In this document: positions 46,293 through 55,910 of the stretch, piece by piece
Numbering within the stretch: the stretch's first letter is position 1
How the letters are laid out: each line of letters starts with the position of its first letter
From: Siphonodentalium dalli
Lineage: Eukaryota; Mollusca; Scaphopoda; Gadilida; Siphonodentaliidae
Assembly (NCBI GenBank): GCA_032622095.1
Contig: CP136066.1
Location: forward strand, 7,651,784 to 7,715,783
DNA: 64,000 nucleotides
Direction of reading: 5' to 3'
Notes under the pieces: model-generated
Databases searched by the model: none
Told to the model about the DNA's origin: nothing
Seen by the model: only the letters and a program-made list of their open reading frames with translations
Position numbers and translations under genes: made by a program

Positions 46293-47003
46293 TCAAGACT
46301 CTACATCAAGTTGAAAGCAACAGTTCGGGTATATCGGCTCAGCTATTTGTCGGAATTGTACAATGTCGTTTGTTGACTTAAGTGTTAGTTGCAGATACTG
46401 AACTGAGCCATGCACGTTGTGTAATAACCGAAGGGAGTCAGAAAATGAGAATCCAATACCAGTGGTGTCCAATAGCTCGAGACGTTCCAGGTCGCGTGTG
46501 ATATGTATTACCGTCGATGTGGATATCTTGGTACACGATATGTACAACCATCTAAGATGAACACAATTCTGTATTACCTGTACGTCAATGTCACTCAAAT
46601 TACTGCATTCCGATATATCCAGGGATGTTATATTTGTTGGAATTTGCAGAAAACACAATGTAGATATTTCGCAGGCCGCTAGATTTAGTGATAGTAGTTT
46701 CTCTGATCTGAGAAGTCCAGACACTATCTCAAAGTTTAGTTCGGATGTACTGCATTCTACCTGCGCATATCCAATGTCAAAGTCCACGAATGCCTTTGAA
46801 TGTGACATTACACATTCAAGTTGTTGTATGTTAAACGTGAGCCCATCGGGGAAATCGCAAAAGTGTCGCCACAACACAGAGTTTTGCACAACAACTTCGT
46901 GAAATCGCCTGCACGTTCTTGATACTAGCTGAATTAGTTCATGCAGGGGAATCAGTTTGAAAATTAGAATCAGTATTTCCTCGGGTAGATCAATTAATTT
47001 CAT
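46293..47003 (-). CDS. F-box/LRR protein, same frame as the downstream transposase-like frame
   Basis: 236 codons, ATG at 47,003. Residues 4-45 (LPEEILILIFKLIPLHELIQ..VLWRHF) are a clear F-box, the part that binds Skp1 in SCF ubiquitin ligases. Residues about 95-205 hold four or five short leucine-rich repeats (LLSLNLAACEISTL, ITSLDISECSNLSDIDV, LRWLYISCTKISTS, LERLELLDTTGIG), the usual substrate-binding part of FBXL proteins. The length suits a small FBXL. Its TGA stop is followed by one codon (ATC) and then, in the same frame, by the ATG of the 630-codon frame. Thus this may be an independent gene, the first cistron of a bicistronic mRNA, or the N-terminus of a fusion split by a single stop. 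A splice acceptor-like TTATCATTTCAG ends 13 bases upstream of the ATG. Confidence 0.85.
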   Translation of the reverse strand: MKLIDLPEEILILIFKLIPLHELIQLVSRTCRRFHEVVVQNSVLWRHFCDFPDGLTFNIQQLECVMSHSKAFVDFDIGYAQVECSTSELNFEIVSGLLRSEKLLSLNLAACEISTLCFLQIPTNITSLDISECSNLSDIDVQVIQNCVHLRWLYISCTKISTSTVIHITRDLERLELLDTTGIGFSFSDSLRLLHNVHGSVQYLQLTLKSTNDIVQFRQIAEPIYPNCCFQLDVES

Positions 47004-47016
47004 TTGGGCCTGGCTC

Positions 47017-47031
47017 CTGAAATGATAAATA
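47017..47031 (-). promoter_or_regulatory. possible 3' splice site before the F-box start codon
   Basis: On the minus strand TTTATCATTTCAG/GAG reads as a good acceptor 13 bases before the ATG. This would imply a non-coding first exon further upstream (higher coordinates). It is inference from consensus only. Confidence 0.4.
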
Positions 47032-47088
47032 CAATACTATGAGCTGTATATAAACCATTTGAGAAGTAGGCCTACGTTATGTCACTTA

Positions 47089-47122
47089 TGACGTGACGTC
47101 ACTTATGACGTGACGTCATGAG
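47089..47122. promoter_or_regulatory. tandem pair of CRE-like TGACGTCA palindromes
   Basis: A 17-bp unit (CACTTATGACGTGACGT) is present twice in tandem, placing perfect TGACGTCA octamers at 47,094-47,101 and 47,111-47,118, with additional TGACGT half-sites. They lie 91-115 bases upstream of the F-box ATG. TGACGTCA is the classical CREB/ATF site; binding here is inference. Confidence 0.55.
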
Positions 47123-47145
47123 TGGATTAATTATTAAACAGTAAT

Positions 47146-47666
47146 TTAAAGTGGCACTCTCCGTTCCAGTGTTGATATGGTCAAATTTGGGTGAAATATA
47201 CCGAGTTTTGACATTATATATATATATCTTTATTTCCTCCGTTTCCGAAGATATCAAAATATATACCAATAATAGAGACTGTCGTCTCAACATTTACACA
47301 CAACACATCGATTATACTGTACCCACTTGTTGTGAGGTGGCAATTTCACCAAATAGTTCTAAATCGGACTTATATCTTCACATCTATATACAATAGCATG
47401 ACGTCGTGTTTGGCGAAACGCATGCAATTGAATGGGAAAACGCTCTTTATCGTGACGTGCCACATACTAGTCTCATTTGAAATTACGTTTGGGGACCCCA
47501 AAGATAAGATCGAGGCGATAAAATAATAACGTAAATTGCTGATAATTGACGAAATGTGAAGTATATATATACGGGGGTATGAGGTTCGTCGTATCTAAAT
47601 AATTATTATAAAGGTAGAGCGAACAAATTTAGTACCGTATGGTTTGAACGGAGAGTGCCACTTTAA
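47146..47666. mobile_element. TTAA-flanked MITE with 'agtggcactctccgttc' ends
   Basis: TTAA at 47,146-47,149 and 47,663-47,666 bracket 513 bp whose 17-bp ends AGTGGCACTCTCCGTTC are perfectly inverted. TTAA duplication suggests a piggyBac-like mobiliser, though the ends do not begin with CCC. Non-coding. Lies just upstream of the CRE-like pair and may have brought in promoter sequence. Confidence 0.9.
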
Positions 47667-48157
47667 ATATGCGTTTATATGTAAAACACCAACGCATAAT
47701 TTCTTTTAACAAATGTGTTCATAGTTTATATTTTTTAAATATTAAACTTTAGAACTTACTCAACATGATAGTTATAAAAGATGACAATAAACGATGTATG
47801 GACGCTATATAGTATGACAAACATTGAAGTTGTTACTGGACAGCAAATTGGATATTTGATATACATTCTCTTAAAATTGTATACCCCCCCCCCCACACAC
47901 ACACCCACCCCCGCACCCCCTCACACACATATATAAGGGTCGTTTCAAGCTGGGAACTTCGGACACTGTGTAAAACCAGTGTCAGGATAGGGGCATGCCT
48001 AAATTTGGCGCTAAACGTTTCTACATATATACTAGTAACTATGGCCATTCAGCCTTCAAAAGTCTGTGATTACGCTTTTGTTTATTCACGCCCCTGTTTT
48101 TCAGAGGCAGTTGTGCGATTCATCTCCAAATGAAACCGAAATATACCAACTCTAATT
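47667..48157. other. non-coding with C/CA-rich simple repeat at 47,884-47,932
   Basis: A run of C followed by (ca)n and (cac)n variants. Nothing else recognised. Confidence 0.55.
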
Positions 48158-48682
48158 GTCAGTGCTAGACTGTTCTATCTCCATCATATACAAAAGATGA
48201 GGGCAGCAGGTTCAATTGCGTCAATGCTAGAATGTTCTATCTCCATGCGAGCTGAAAAATGGGGTTTTCATAGGATAATGTTTATTCATATGCACACAAA
48301 TTACACACAACAGTAAACGACACATTCATAAATACATCAAACGACATACTATTACCTTTATCGCCAACAAAACTGTATTTTGATATCAAAATGTCGAACG
48401 ATTGGTCGCATTATAAATCTCAATCTGCCATTCGCCAAACTTCGATCACGTGGTCACGTACGGCGCATATCATTGGTCATGGACATAGAACATTTAAGCA
48501 TTCAGATATTTAACATATTTGGAGATGGAACAATTTTACATTGCGTTTTGTGTGAAAATGTGTCATCTAGTGCAGAGTATCTCGGTATCATCCGACGCAG
48601 AATGAGGAGACCAATAGAATGACATCAAAAGCTCAGTTTCCCGCCAAAATGGACATAGAACAGTTCAGCACTCAGGCGACGA
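48158..48682. mobile_element. MITE with 'ggacatagaacagttcagcac' motifs
   Basis: Left end gtcagtgctagactgttctatctccat and right end atggacatagaacagttcagcactcagg are inverted. Two more copies sit inside (gtcaatgctagaatgttctatctccat near 48,220 and atggacatagaacatttaagcattcag near 48,478). The same motif bounds the 42 kb element. An 80-codon frame inside is not recognisable. Confidence 0.7.
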
Positions 48683-50007
48683 TATATTCTGCTGTTTATA
48701 AAAGGAGATGCTCTTAATGCTCAGTGTAAAACACTGCAATATGGAACTTAAAGAGCTTTGATATATCTTCTACTGGAAACAACTGTTAAATTTATTAAGA
48801 CTTTATCAAGTCTTTTCACAGTATAGACTACATGTTAGTATAGCACTAGTACTCACTATTATTTCCAGACTTTTTGTGATAAAAATGCAGATAAAAGTGC
48901 AGAATTACATATATATGTACTTGTTTTAAATTGATGCATTAAGTGTATGAGCGGCTTTAGAGTCCTTTGAAGTGCGGTCATGCAAAATAACATAAAAGTT
49001 TGTAAAAAAAAAGGTACATGTACATACTACTATGATTATAGCGGTATGAAGTGTCTGGAGCACCTTTGATTGATAAAAGCGAATGTAAAACAGGCCTTAA
49101 AATTTTGCAAGAATCAAACTATAGCATTTCTACATCAAATCAGCTGCTTTTTACCAGACTTAAACTAAGAATCATGATACTGACTCTCATCATACTAAAA
49201 TCCCTATAAAATAATCTAATGGTGCGCAGATATTTCATTGAGTGTTTCAAATTATTTTAAAGGGACCCAAGGCACTCACAGTGAGTAAATATGCCAAAAC
49301 ATATAACATACTAGTACAACAGTTCGTAAAAACATCACCACTAAGAAAAACATGAATTACTGGTTGATATATTACTTATTGAAAGTTTTCCAATAACGAA
49401 ATTTCTCCTGTTGGAACCATTGCTGTGTAAATGACATTATCAAAAATATGTATTTTTTTCGACCAAAAACGTGTTTGGGGGAGGGGTAGCTAAAATCCAA
49501 TATCTCGCAAACCGTTCAAAATTGTTGTTAACTTCTTTCTTCATATGCTTGCTTGATAACTACTACACCATATAACCTAAATATTTCAATATTATTGCAA
49601 TTAACGTTTGAATGATAATGTTCGAAAAATATAATTTATTTGAAAAAGAGTGATTTTTCAACAACAAATAAATGTTTCGGCTCCAAATGGCACGAAAATC
49701 CAAATTAATCAACACTTCTTGCATATCAGGTACAAATATGGTATGCTGTAGTCATTTTAACACCAACAATGTGGGCACATCACTTAGGACATAGCCGCAG
49801 GGCTCACTTTACCAAAATCGTTAATTTCTGGGAAAAGTCACCACCAATTCCGTTATGTTTCACTATCATTTTCGTAAAGAGTATATATTTATCCTTTAAA
49901 AAAAGTTAGTTTTAACTTGTTCTACCGTGGGTAGGGGTATATCGAAAACTAGAGCTCTTTTTCGATTTGGCCGCTGCACTATAAATGATGTGTCCCTATC
50001 ATGGGCA
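48683..50007. other. non-coding, nothing recognised
   Basis: A/T-rich. A TTTAAAGGGACCCAAGGC sequence at 49,257 resembles a TTAA-type MITE end, but no partner was found. Confidence 0.4.
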
Positions 50008-50595
50008 CAATCCTGCACAATGGGGAAAAACAAGTTCGCGCGAATCAATGTCAAGTATGACCGCATTGGGAATTTCTTCGAAAGCTGCAGAACTATATAG
50101 ACATTTGAAGCGAGGACGATGACAGATTTATGTCAAGTATAAACACGGGCAGAATTGATTGCTGGTGTCAGAACCCGGCAGAATAACATTCGCATTGAAG
50201 TAGTGTCATTCAACTATCGGCGCCAACTCAACAATCCTGCACAATGGGGAAAAACAAGTTCGCGCGAATCAATGTCAAGTATGACTGCGTTGGGAATTTC
50301 TTCAAAAGCTGCAGAACTATATAGACATTTGAAGCGAGGACGATGACAGATTTATGTCAAGTATAAACACGGGCAGAATTGATTGCTGGTGTCAGAACCC
50401 GGCTGACCGACATTCGCATTGAAGTAGTGTCATTCAACTATCGGCGCCAACAAGAGTTATTAATGAGTTGATATCCAACGTCACGGGTGTTTTCAAAAGT
50501 GGGCGAGTAACTCTCCGTGACCAGTTTTCTAATTGATTTTACAGAAAAACTTTCGTCGTGTATACTTTCTGAGAACTACTTTCTGGAGAAGCCCT
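50008..50595 (+). repeat. dispersed repeat with internal 224-bp tandem duplication
   Basis: Two adjacent, nearly identical 224-bp units start at 50,008 and 50,232 (caatcctgcacaatgggg, ttcgcgcgaatcaatgtcaa, gaagcgaggacgatgacag, ctatcggcgccaac). The tail to 50,595 (gttttcaaaagtgggcgag, tgtatactttctgagaac) matches 36,110-36,225. The 35.87 kb copy has only one unit. Confidence 0.9.
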
Positions 50596-51359
50596 TTAGC
50601 TAAGATCTGTATTATTCTTGGTCAGAATCAATGGTGAAGTAACATCTAGCATTTCATATTCTCATATAACAGATAAAACAATGGAAAATCTATAATATGC
50701 AATATTTTTGTCATTTTTTCGGGCAGAATCGGGGGAACAACATTTTCAAAATCCGCATTGGGGGGAAATTTATGGAGTTCTTTGAATAAAGTCCTATTTA
50801 CGTGCATAGCTTTATTGTTTGATATTTCGTTCCTTGTGAAATTATTAATATATTATTATTGTTGTCATTACAAAATCCAAAATAGCGGACAAAATGGTGT
50901 CCGGAAGTGGTAAAATTGTGCAAATTTCGCTACATTTTACCAGATAATTTCCATTTTTTGTTAAACAAAAAATGTACCATGCTAAATCGATATCTGATAG
51001 TAATGAGCCATATCACGAGGATTTGGCCCTTCAGTGTCCATCAAATTAAAATAGATTTAAAATACAATTTCGAAGAAAAATCAATTATTATTGTAATGCC
51101 CAGAAGGTAATTGAACTCACCCGTGTACTGAATACTGAATACCAATACGATGGCAGACATGAACCGCCAATTTTAGCAGAAACGATGGCATCAATATCGA
51201 AAATAGGGACAAAATGGCCACCGGTAGCTGTAAAATTGGGCAAGTTCGGCTATAGGTCACCAGACCATCAAAAATAAAAACATATTATTTTCATTAATTT
51301 ATATTGTAACTAAATCTTCTCATATAATTTATAGCCAATAGTGCTATATGCCATGAAAT
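50596..51359. other. non-coding, nothing recognised
   Basis: A/T-rich. It holds two loosely similar phrases (gacaaaatgg..ccggaagtggtaaaattg at 50,887 and gacaaaatggccaccggtagctgtaaaattg at 51,208), suggesting an old duplication of about 320 bases. Confidence 0.45.
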
Positions 51360-51985
51360 GAGTGTCAAAAGCCACCAAACTTGTATACAAACATATCCAA
51401 TGAGTTTCCAAAACCACTTAACGAGTGTCATCTAAGGAGCTTAAGTCCACGCATCTGGGGTCTCAAACCACCATTTTAATTAATATAGTATACCAAACCA
51501 ACACAGTCCATAGAACGGGCACTGCTAATTGCCAACCAGTGTCCCGAACCACCCAATACGCATCCCAATTGACCCAACTAGTGTAGCAAACCATCCAAAT
51601 GGTGCCCAAAGACTCCGTGATGAGTAATCCAAACCATCCAACGATTGACACCATATATCATCCAGAGAATGTCCCAAATCATGCACGCGGTGTTCCAAAC
51701 CTCACAACGAGAATATCAAATCATCAATTGAGAACCCCACACCATCCCATGTGTGTCCAATAAAACCAATCAATGAGTGTTCATACCAATCCAATGGTCG
51801 TCCCATGCAACATGGCGATTGCCTCAAACCACCCGGAACCAGAATGTCTAAATACAATCCGCCTGGTGTCTAAAACCACCCCATGCAGAATGTCCCACAC
51901 CATCGAAAAATTGTCACAACTATTATACAAAATCATCCATCGGATATCTCGAACAACCCAGCGAGTGTCTCTTGGTTTGGGTTTT
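51360..51985 (-). repeat. degenerate ~24-bp minisatellite, reverse orientation
   Basis: Variants of ccaaaccatccaatgagtgtc occur about every 22-30 bases. Frames on both strands show repeating TRWVV/SNH-like peptides, artefacts of the array. The orientation flips near 51,980. Confidence 0.8.
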
Positions 51986-52766
51986 AAACCCATTGGGTGG
52001 TTTGGAACACTCATTTGATGGTCTTAATCCTTGATCGTAGCTTCTTGACATTTGGCGAAAATCCTAGGCCATAGGGTGCATCGCATATATAAGGAAATGC
52101 ATTGGCCTAACATTACTTACCTTGGCCATGTGAGTCACAGAATTATCATAACATATGCAGGACTCCATATGGGAGACCCGCATACATGTATATGGGAGAA
52201 TGCATGGCACAGGATCATTAATGCTGTATCAGCACATCACCCGTCATGAAAGGGTTGAATACTCGGAGGAGTGTTTTGTACACTTGTTTAAATGTATTGA
52301 GATGCAAGTTAGTAGATGGTTTATGACACCATTTGGATGGATTGGGAACTCAATGGCTGGTTTGTTATACTAGTTGTATTGTTTGGGTCACTCGGTGGGT
52401 GGTTGTAACACCCATTGCATCGTTTGAGACAACAGTTGAATTGGTTTGGACACTCGACTTAGATATGGAACACACGTGTGGTTGAATGTGACATAATTTA
52501 TTCAAATATTGGGCCACTTTATAAATTGAGACGAATTTTGGTGGTTTGAACCTATTTGGTTAGGAACACCAGTTGCATTGTTTGGGGCACTACTAGTACC
52601 ATGCACTGTGATTTGGAACAACAGTTGCAGTGTTGCGACACTGATCGGGTGAATGAGCCACTCCTTGGATGGCCTGTGATACCCATTGTGTGGGTTAGGG
52701 TACCAGATGCATGGTTTGGAGGACTCTCTGTGCTGGTCGGGAATCAGGTGCATATCGTACAGGGCA
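51986..52766 (+). repeat. the same minisatellite in forward orientation
   Basis: Variants of tggtttgggacactcattgg occur from gggtggtttggaacactc (52,005) to about 52,740. They are interrupted by the piggyBac-like MITE at 52,050-52,256. Together with 51,360-51,985 it forms a large, imperfect inverted array of about 1.4 kb. Confidence 0.8.
52050..52256. mobile_element. piggyBac-like hairpin MITE inside the minisatellite
   Basis: Contains gcatatataaggaaatgcattggcc, a ctccatatgggagacccgcat hairpin, agaatgcatggcacagg and a right end cgtcatgaaagggttgaa. All are family features. The left end is eroded. It sits close to the point where the minisatellite changes orientation. Confidence 0.6.
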
Positions 52767-55529
52767 TTTTCGTCATAATTTTTGAAAACTCGGGTTTTGA
52801 CTTACTGTTATCGTATTAGGATTGGACATCATGTATGGTGGCGCAACTGGCACCTACGGTGAAAGTTACTGTAAAATGCTCTTTTTGTTACTTTCGGTTG
52901 CCATTTTGTCCTCCATTTTGGACTTTTTTTTTCAGTCAAATTATGCAGGAAATGACAGGCATATGGCATGGAATCAAGAACAATAGGTTTTTGCTGAACA
53001 TGTATGTAGTGAGTGGGGTATATTCCCGGAAATCGCCGCTATATTTCCCGGAACATACACCGTCACCTTTTATCGTCTAAATAGTTTGAGTAGACATCCT
53101 AACGAAAAATGAATGAAGTTTAATCCTGGGGGTGTGCACGTTTGATCGACCTGGTTCCCGGACTAAAATTTCAATTTTCGTTTTCTTACATGTTTTACTA
53201 CATTTTTTTATAATGAAAAATAACGAATTTTCCTCCCTGAAACGCGCGGAACGTTTGTGGTCAGTAGATTTGTATATTTATACAAATTTTTCCTGGTTCA
53301 CCTTAAAATTGTGCTTTGTATTCGACAGTGTGTGAAAATATTTTTATTTTTTGTGGGTACATTCAGAAACCCCTTCTGAAATGAAAACGCCAGGAAATTT
53401 CATTTCAGAAATTGTGTATCATCGATCATTGATGATTATGGCACTATTAATATAAAAATCAGCTTTGTACTCAAAAATGCAAATAGAAGTGATTTTTGGG
53501 GTTTTATGGGTACGATCAGAAACCCCTTTCTGAAATGAAAACGCCAGGAAATTTCGTTTCAGAAATTGTGTATTATTGGTCAGTGATTGCTGGTGTACTA
53601 ATAATATAACAAATCAGCTTTGTACTCAAAAGTGCAAATAGTCATTTTTGGAGTTTTTGTGGGGTCTCCGGCCCCATAACGCCAGGAATGCGGAACTTAA
53701 GAAATCAGATTTCTTCAAACTTTCCTGGGGTGGAACAAATCTGGGACATCAAATCTTTCGTACGCAATTTTGCAAATAGAACCCAGCAGGCTCTCGGACA
53801 ATTACAGCTATATAATTGTTGTAGTCCGATACCAATGGTAGTTATAGTTATCTGATAAACTGTTCACACCACAATAGATCAAACACCAACATGCACGTTT
53901 ATTCTGAATGACATACATTCAAAATTACCTATGTTGGCTAACTTGGCAACCTTTTTCTTCAATTTTTGTGAGTTCATATCATTTGCATATGTTATCTAGA
54001 CGCAAAAAAACGAGACTACACCAAAGTAACACCGATTCGAACATATCCGAATCAGCAGACCGATTCGGTGTCGATCTCGAATCGGGTGCCCGATATCGAC
54101 ATCGAATCGAATCTCGAATATTCGCAGATCCCTAAATCATAACATTTTTTTTTATGATATCCCTTAAAATGGTGAACCCCATATTTGAGCCTGTGCAGTG
54201 AAAACATATTTCAGCTTTTCCTGATTCATGTCCAGATACAGGAGGGTCCAGATATGTCCCAATATCCATATTGCATGCCAGAATCTAAGATATAGGCACA
54301 TACCCATTTTTTATGATGGGCCCTTAAAATGGTGAACCCCAAATTTGAGCCCGTGCAGTGAAAACCTATGTCAACTATACCCGAGTCATGACCGGATGCA
54401 GGACGGTCCAGATATGTCCCAATATCCATATTTTATTACATAATCCAAAGATATAGGCCATTAGAATTTTCTATAATGGGCCCTTAAAATGGTAAACCCC
54501 AAATTTGAGCCGTTTAAACCTGAGTCATGTCCAGATGCAGGATGATCCAGATATGTCCCGATATCCATATTATATGCCAGAATCCAACGATATAGTCACA
54601 TACCAATCTTTTATGATGGACCCTTAAAATTGTGAATCCCAAAGTTGAGCTTGTGCAGTGAAAACATATGCCAAATCTATGTCAACTATGCCCGAGTCAT
54701 GTCCAGATGCAGGATGGTCCAGATGTGACCCAATATTCATATTATATCCCAGAATCCAAAGATATAGGCACATAACAATTTTCTATGATGGGCCCTTAAA
54801 ATGGTGAACCCCAAATTTGAGCCTGTGCAGGTGTAACCTAAGTAAACTATTCTCCCGATATTCAAATTAGATGCCAGCACCCCAAATTTGAGCCAGTGGG
54901 GGAGGGGTTGAAAAAAAAATTCCGGCACATATGTTGGGGTGGGTGGGTGATCAAAGCCACCAACAAGCAATTTTGTCCGCAACTAAAAACAAAATTTCCT
55001 GCTTGTTTTTTTAGTGTTTTGGCAATGAGTTGGGCTTCAAAACCAATTTGAATGAGAGAAATAATGTAACCCTAACTGGTAAACTGACTGCAGACAGTTA
55101 TCCAATTGTATTTTTTATAAATGGGTGTTAGTCCATGGGAAATTTGAACCGTGATCCTGCATGAGCGATTTTTAAAAAGCAAAGTCTGCCTTTTGATGTT
55201 AAACCGAGCTAATCAAATATACACACTTGTAATAAAATATACTGACTGTAGACTTATTCAGTTTTGTATTACAGGAGGGTGCAGCTGATAAGTTATATAT
55301 TATACACTGAAGAGCACTAAGGGATTGTCATATAAACAACAACCATTATCATAACAAAATTATCTTGTTTTAGAATAATCTGCATATAAAACAAACACAA
55401 ATAACATTTAGCATAAAGGTATAAAAGAAAAATAAGAGGAATGCTCATCACTATAAAACTATGAAACAGCAACTGGGCTCAGCTGGGCTGATTAAAAATA
55501 AAACTTTAAAATAAAAAAAGTAAACACTG
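52767..55529 (+). mobile_element. pearl-like element, copy 1 (five ~160-bp core repeats)
   Basis: About 2.76 kb. Shared with copy 2 from cattttcgtcataatttttg to aaaaagtaaacactg. From left to right: a unique head, a tandem pair of ~155-bp units (starting near 53,361 and 53,516) each with a ttctgaaatgaaa hairpin, a cgaatc-rich block (54,030-54,120), and a core of about five ~160-bp repeats (cccttaaaatgg at 54,161, 54,321, 54,481, 54,621 and 54,793). An A/T-rich tail follows. There is no enzyme-coding frame. A variable tandem core between conserved flanks is the layout I recall for bivalve pearl/CvA elements, thought to be Helitron-like; that label is inference. Confidence 0.7.
54130..54895 (+). 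repeat. ~160-bp tandem repeat array in forward orientation
   Basis: Units read ..tgatgggcccttaaaatggtg, aaccccaaatttgagcc, gtgcagtgaaaac, cgagtcatgtccagatgcagg, ccagatatgtcccaatatcc and gccagaatccaaagatatagg. Steps are 160, 160, 140 and 172 bases. Forward counterparts are at 57,290-57,540 and 59,268-59,418; reverse ones at 60,302-61,350. Confidence 0.9.
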
Positions 55530-55910
55530 ATATTGGGACACCCGTTGTATGACATAGAACTCTCTTCGGATGGCCTGGGACAAAATATTTGGTGCATATG
55601 GGACACTCTTTTCCTTTCGAACATTCGCTGGATTGTTTGGGACACTCATTTGGTGGTTTGGGGCATTCATTGGATGGATTGGCCCGCTCATTGTATGATA
55701 TGGATCACACGTTGGATGGTTAGGGACACTCATTTTTGGTAGTTTGGGACAAAACCTGTGTAGTTTGGAACGTTCGTTGAATTGTTTGGGGCACTACCAT
55801 GCGCTGTGGTTTGGAACAATCGTTGCAGGGCTACGACAATACTCGTGGTAATTTAGATGGCACGTGATACTCATTGTGTAAAGCACTTCAACTGTTGACT
55901 TCCGATTGCC
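55530..55910 (+). repeat. minisatellite segment between the two pearl-like copies
   Basis: Forward-orientation tttgggacactcattggatgg variants. Its end (taccatgcgctgtggtttgg, gttgcagggctacgac) is a diverged version of 52,595-52,650. The sequence just left of both pearl-like copies is therefore related, though far less similar than the copies themselves. Confidence 0.8.

Noticed and set aside
43227-47150. The F-box/transposase-like locus as a complete transposon with terminal inverted repeats
   Set aside because: I compared the flanks and found no pair of inverted ends or target duplication spanning the whole locus; the MITEs on each side have their own ends.
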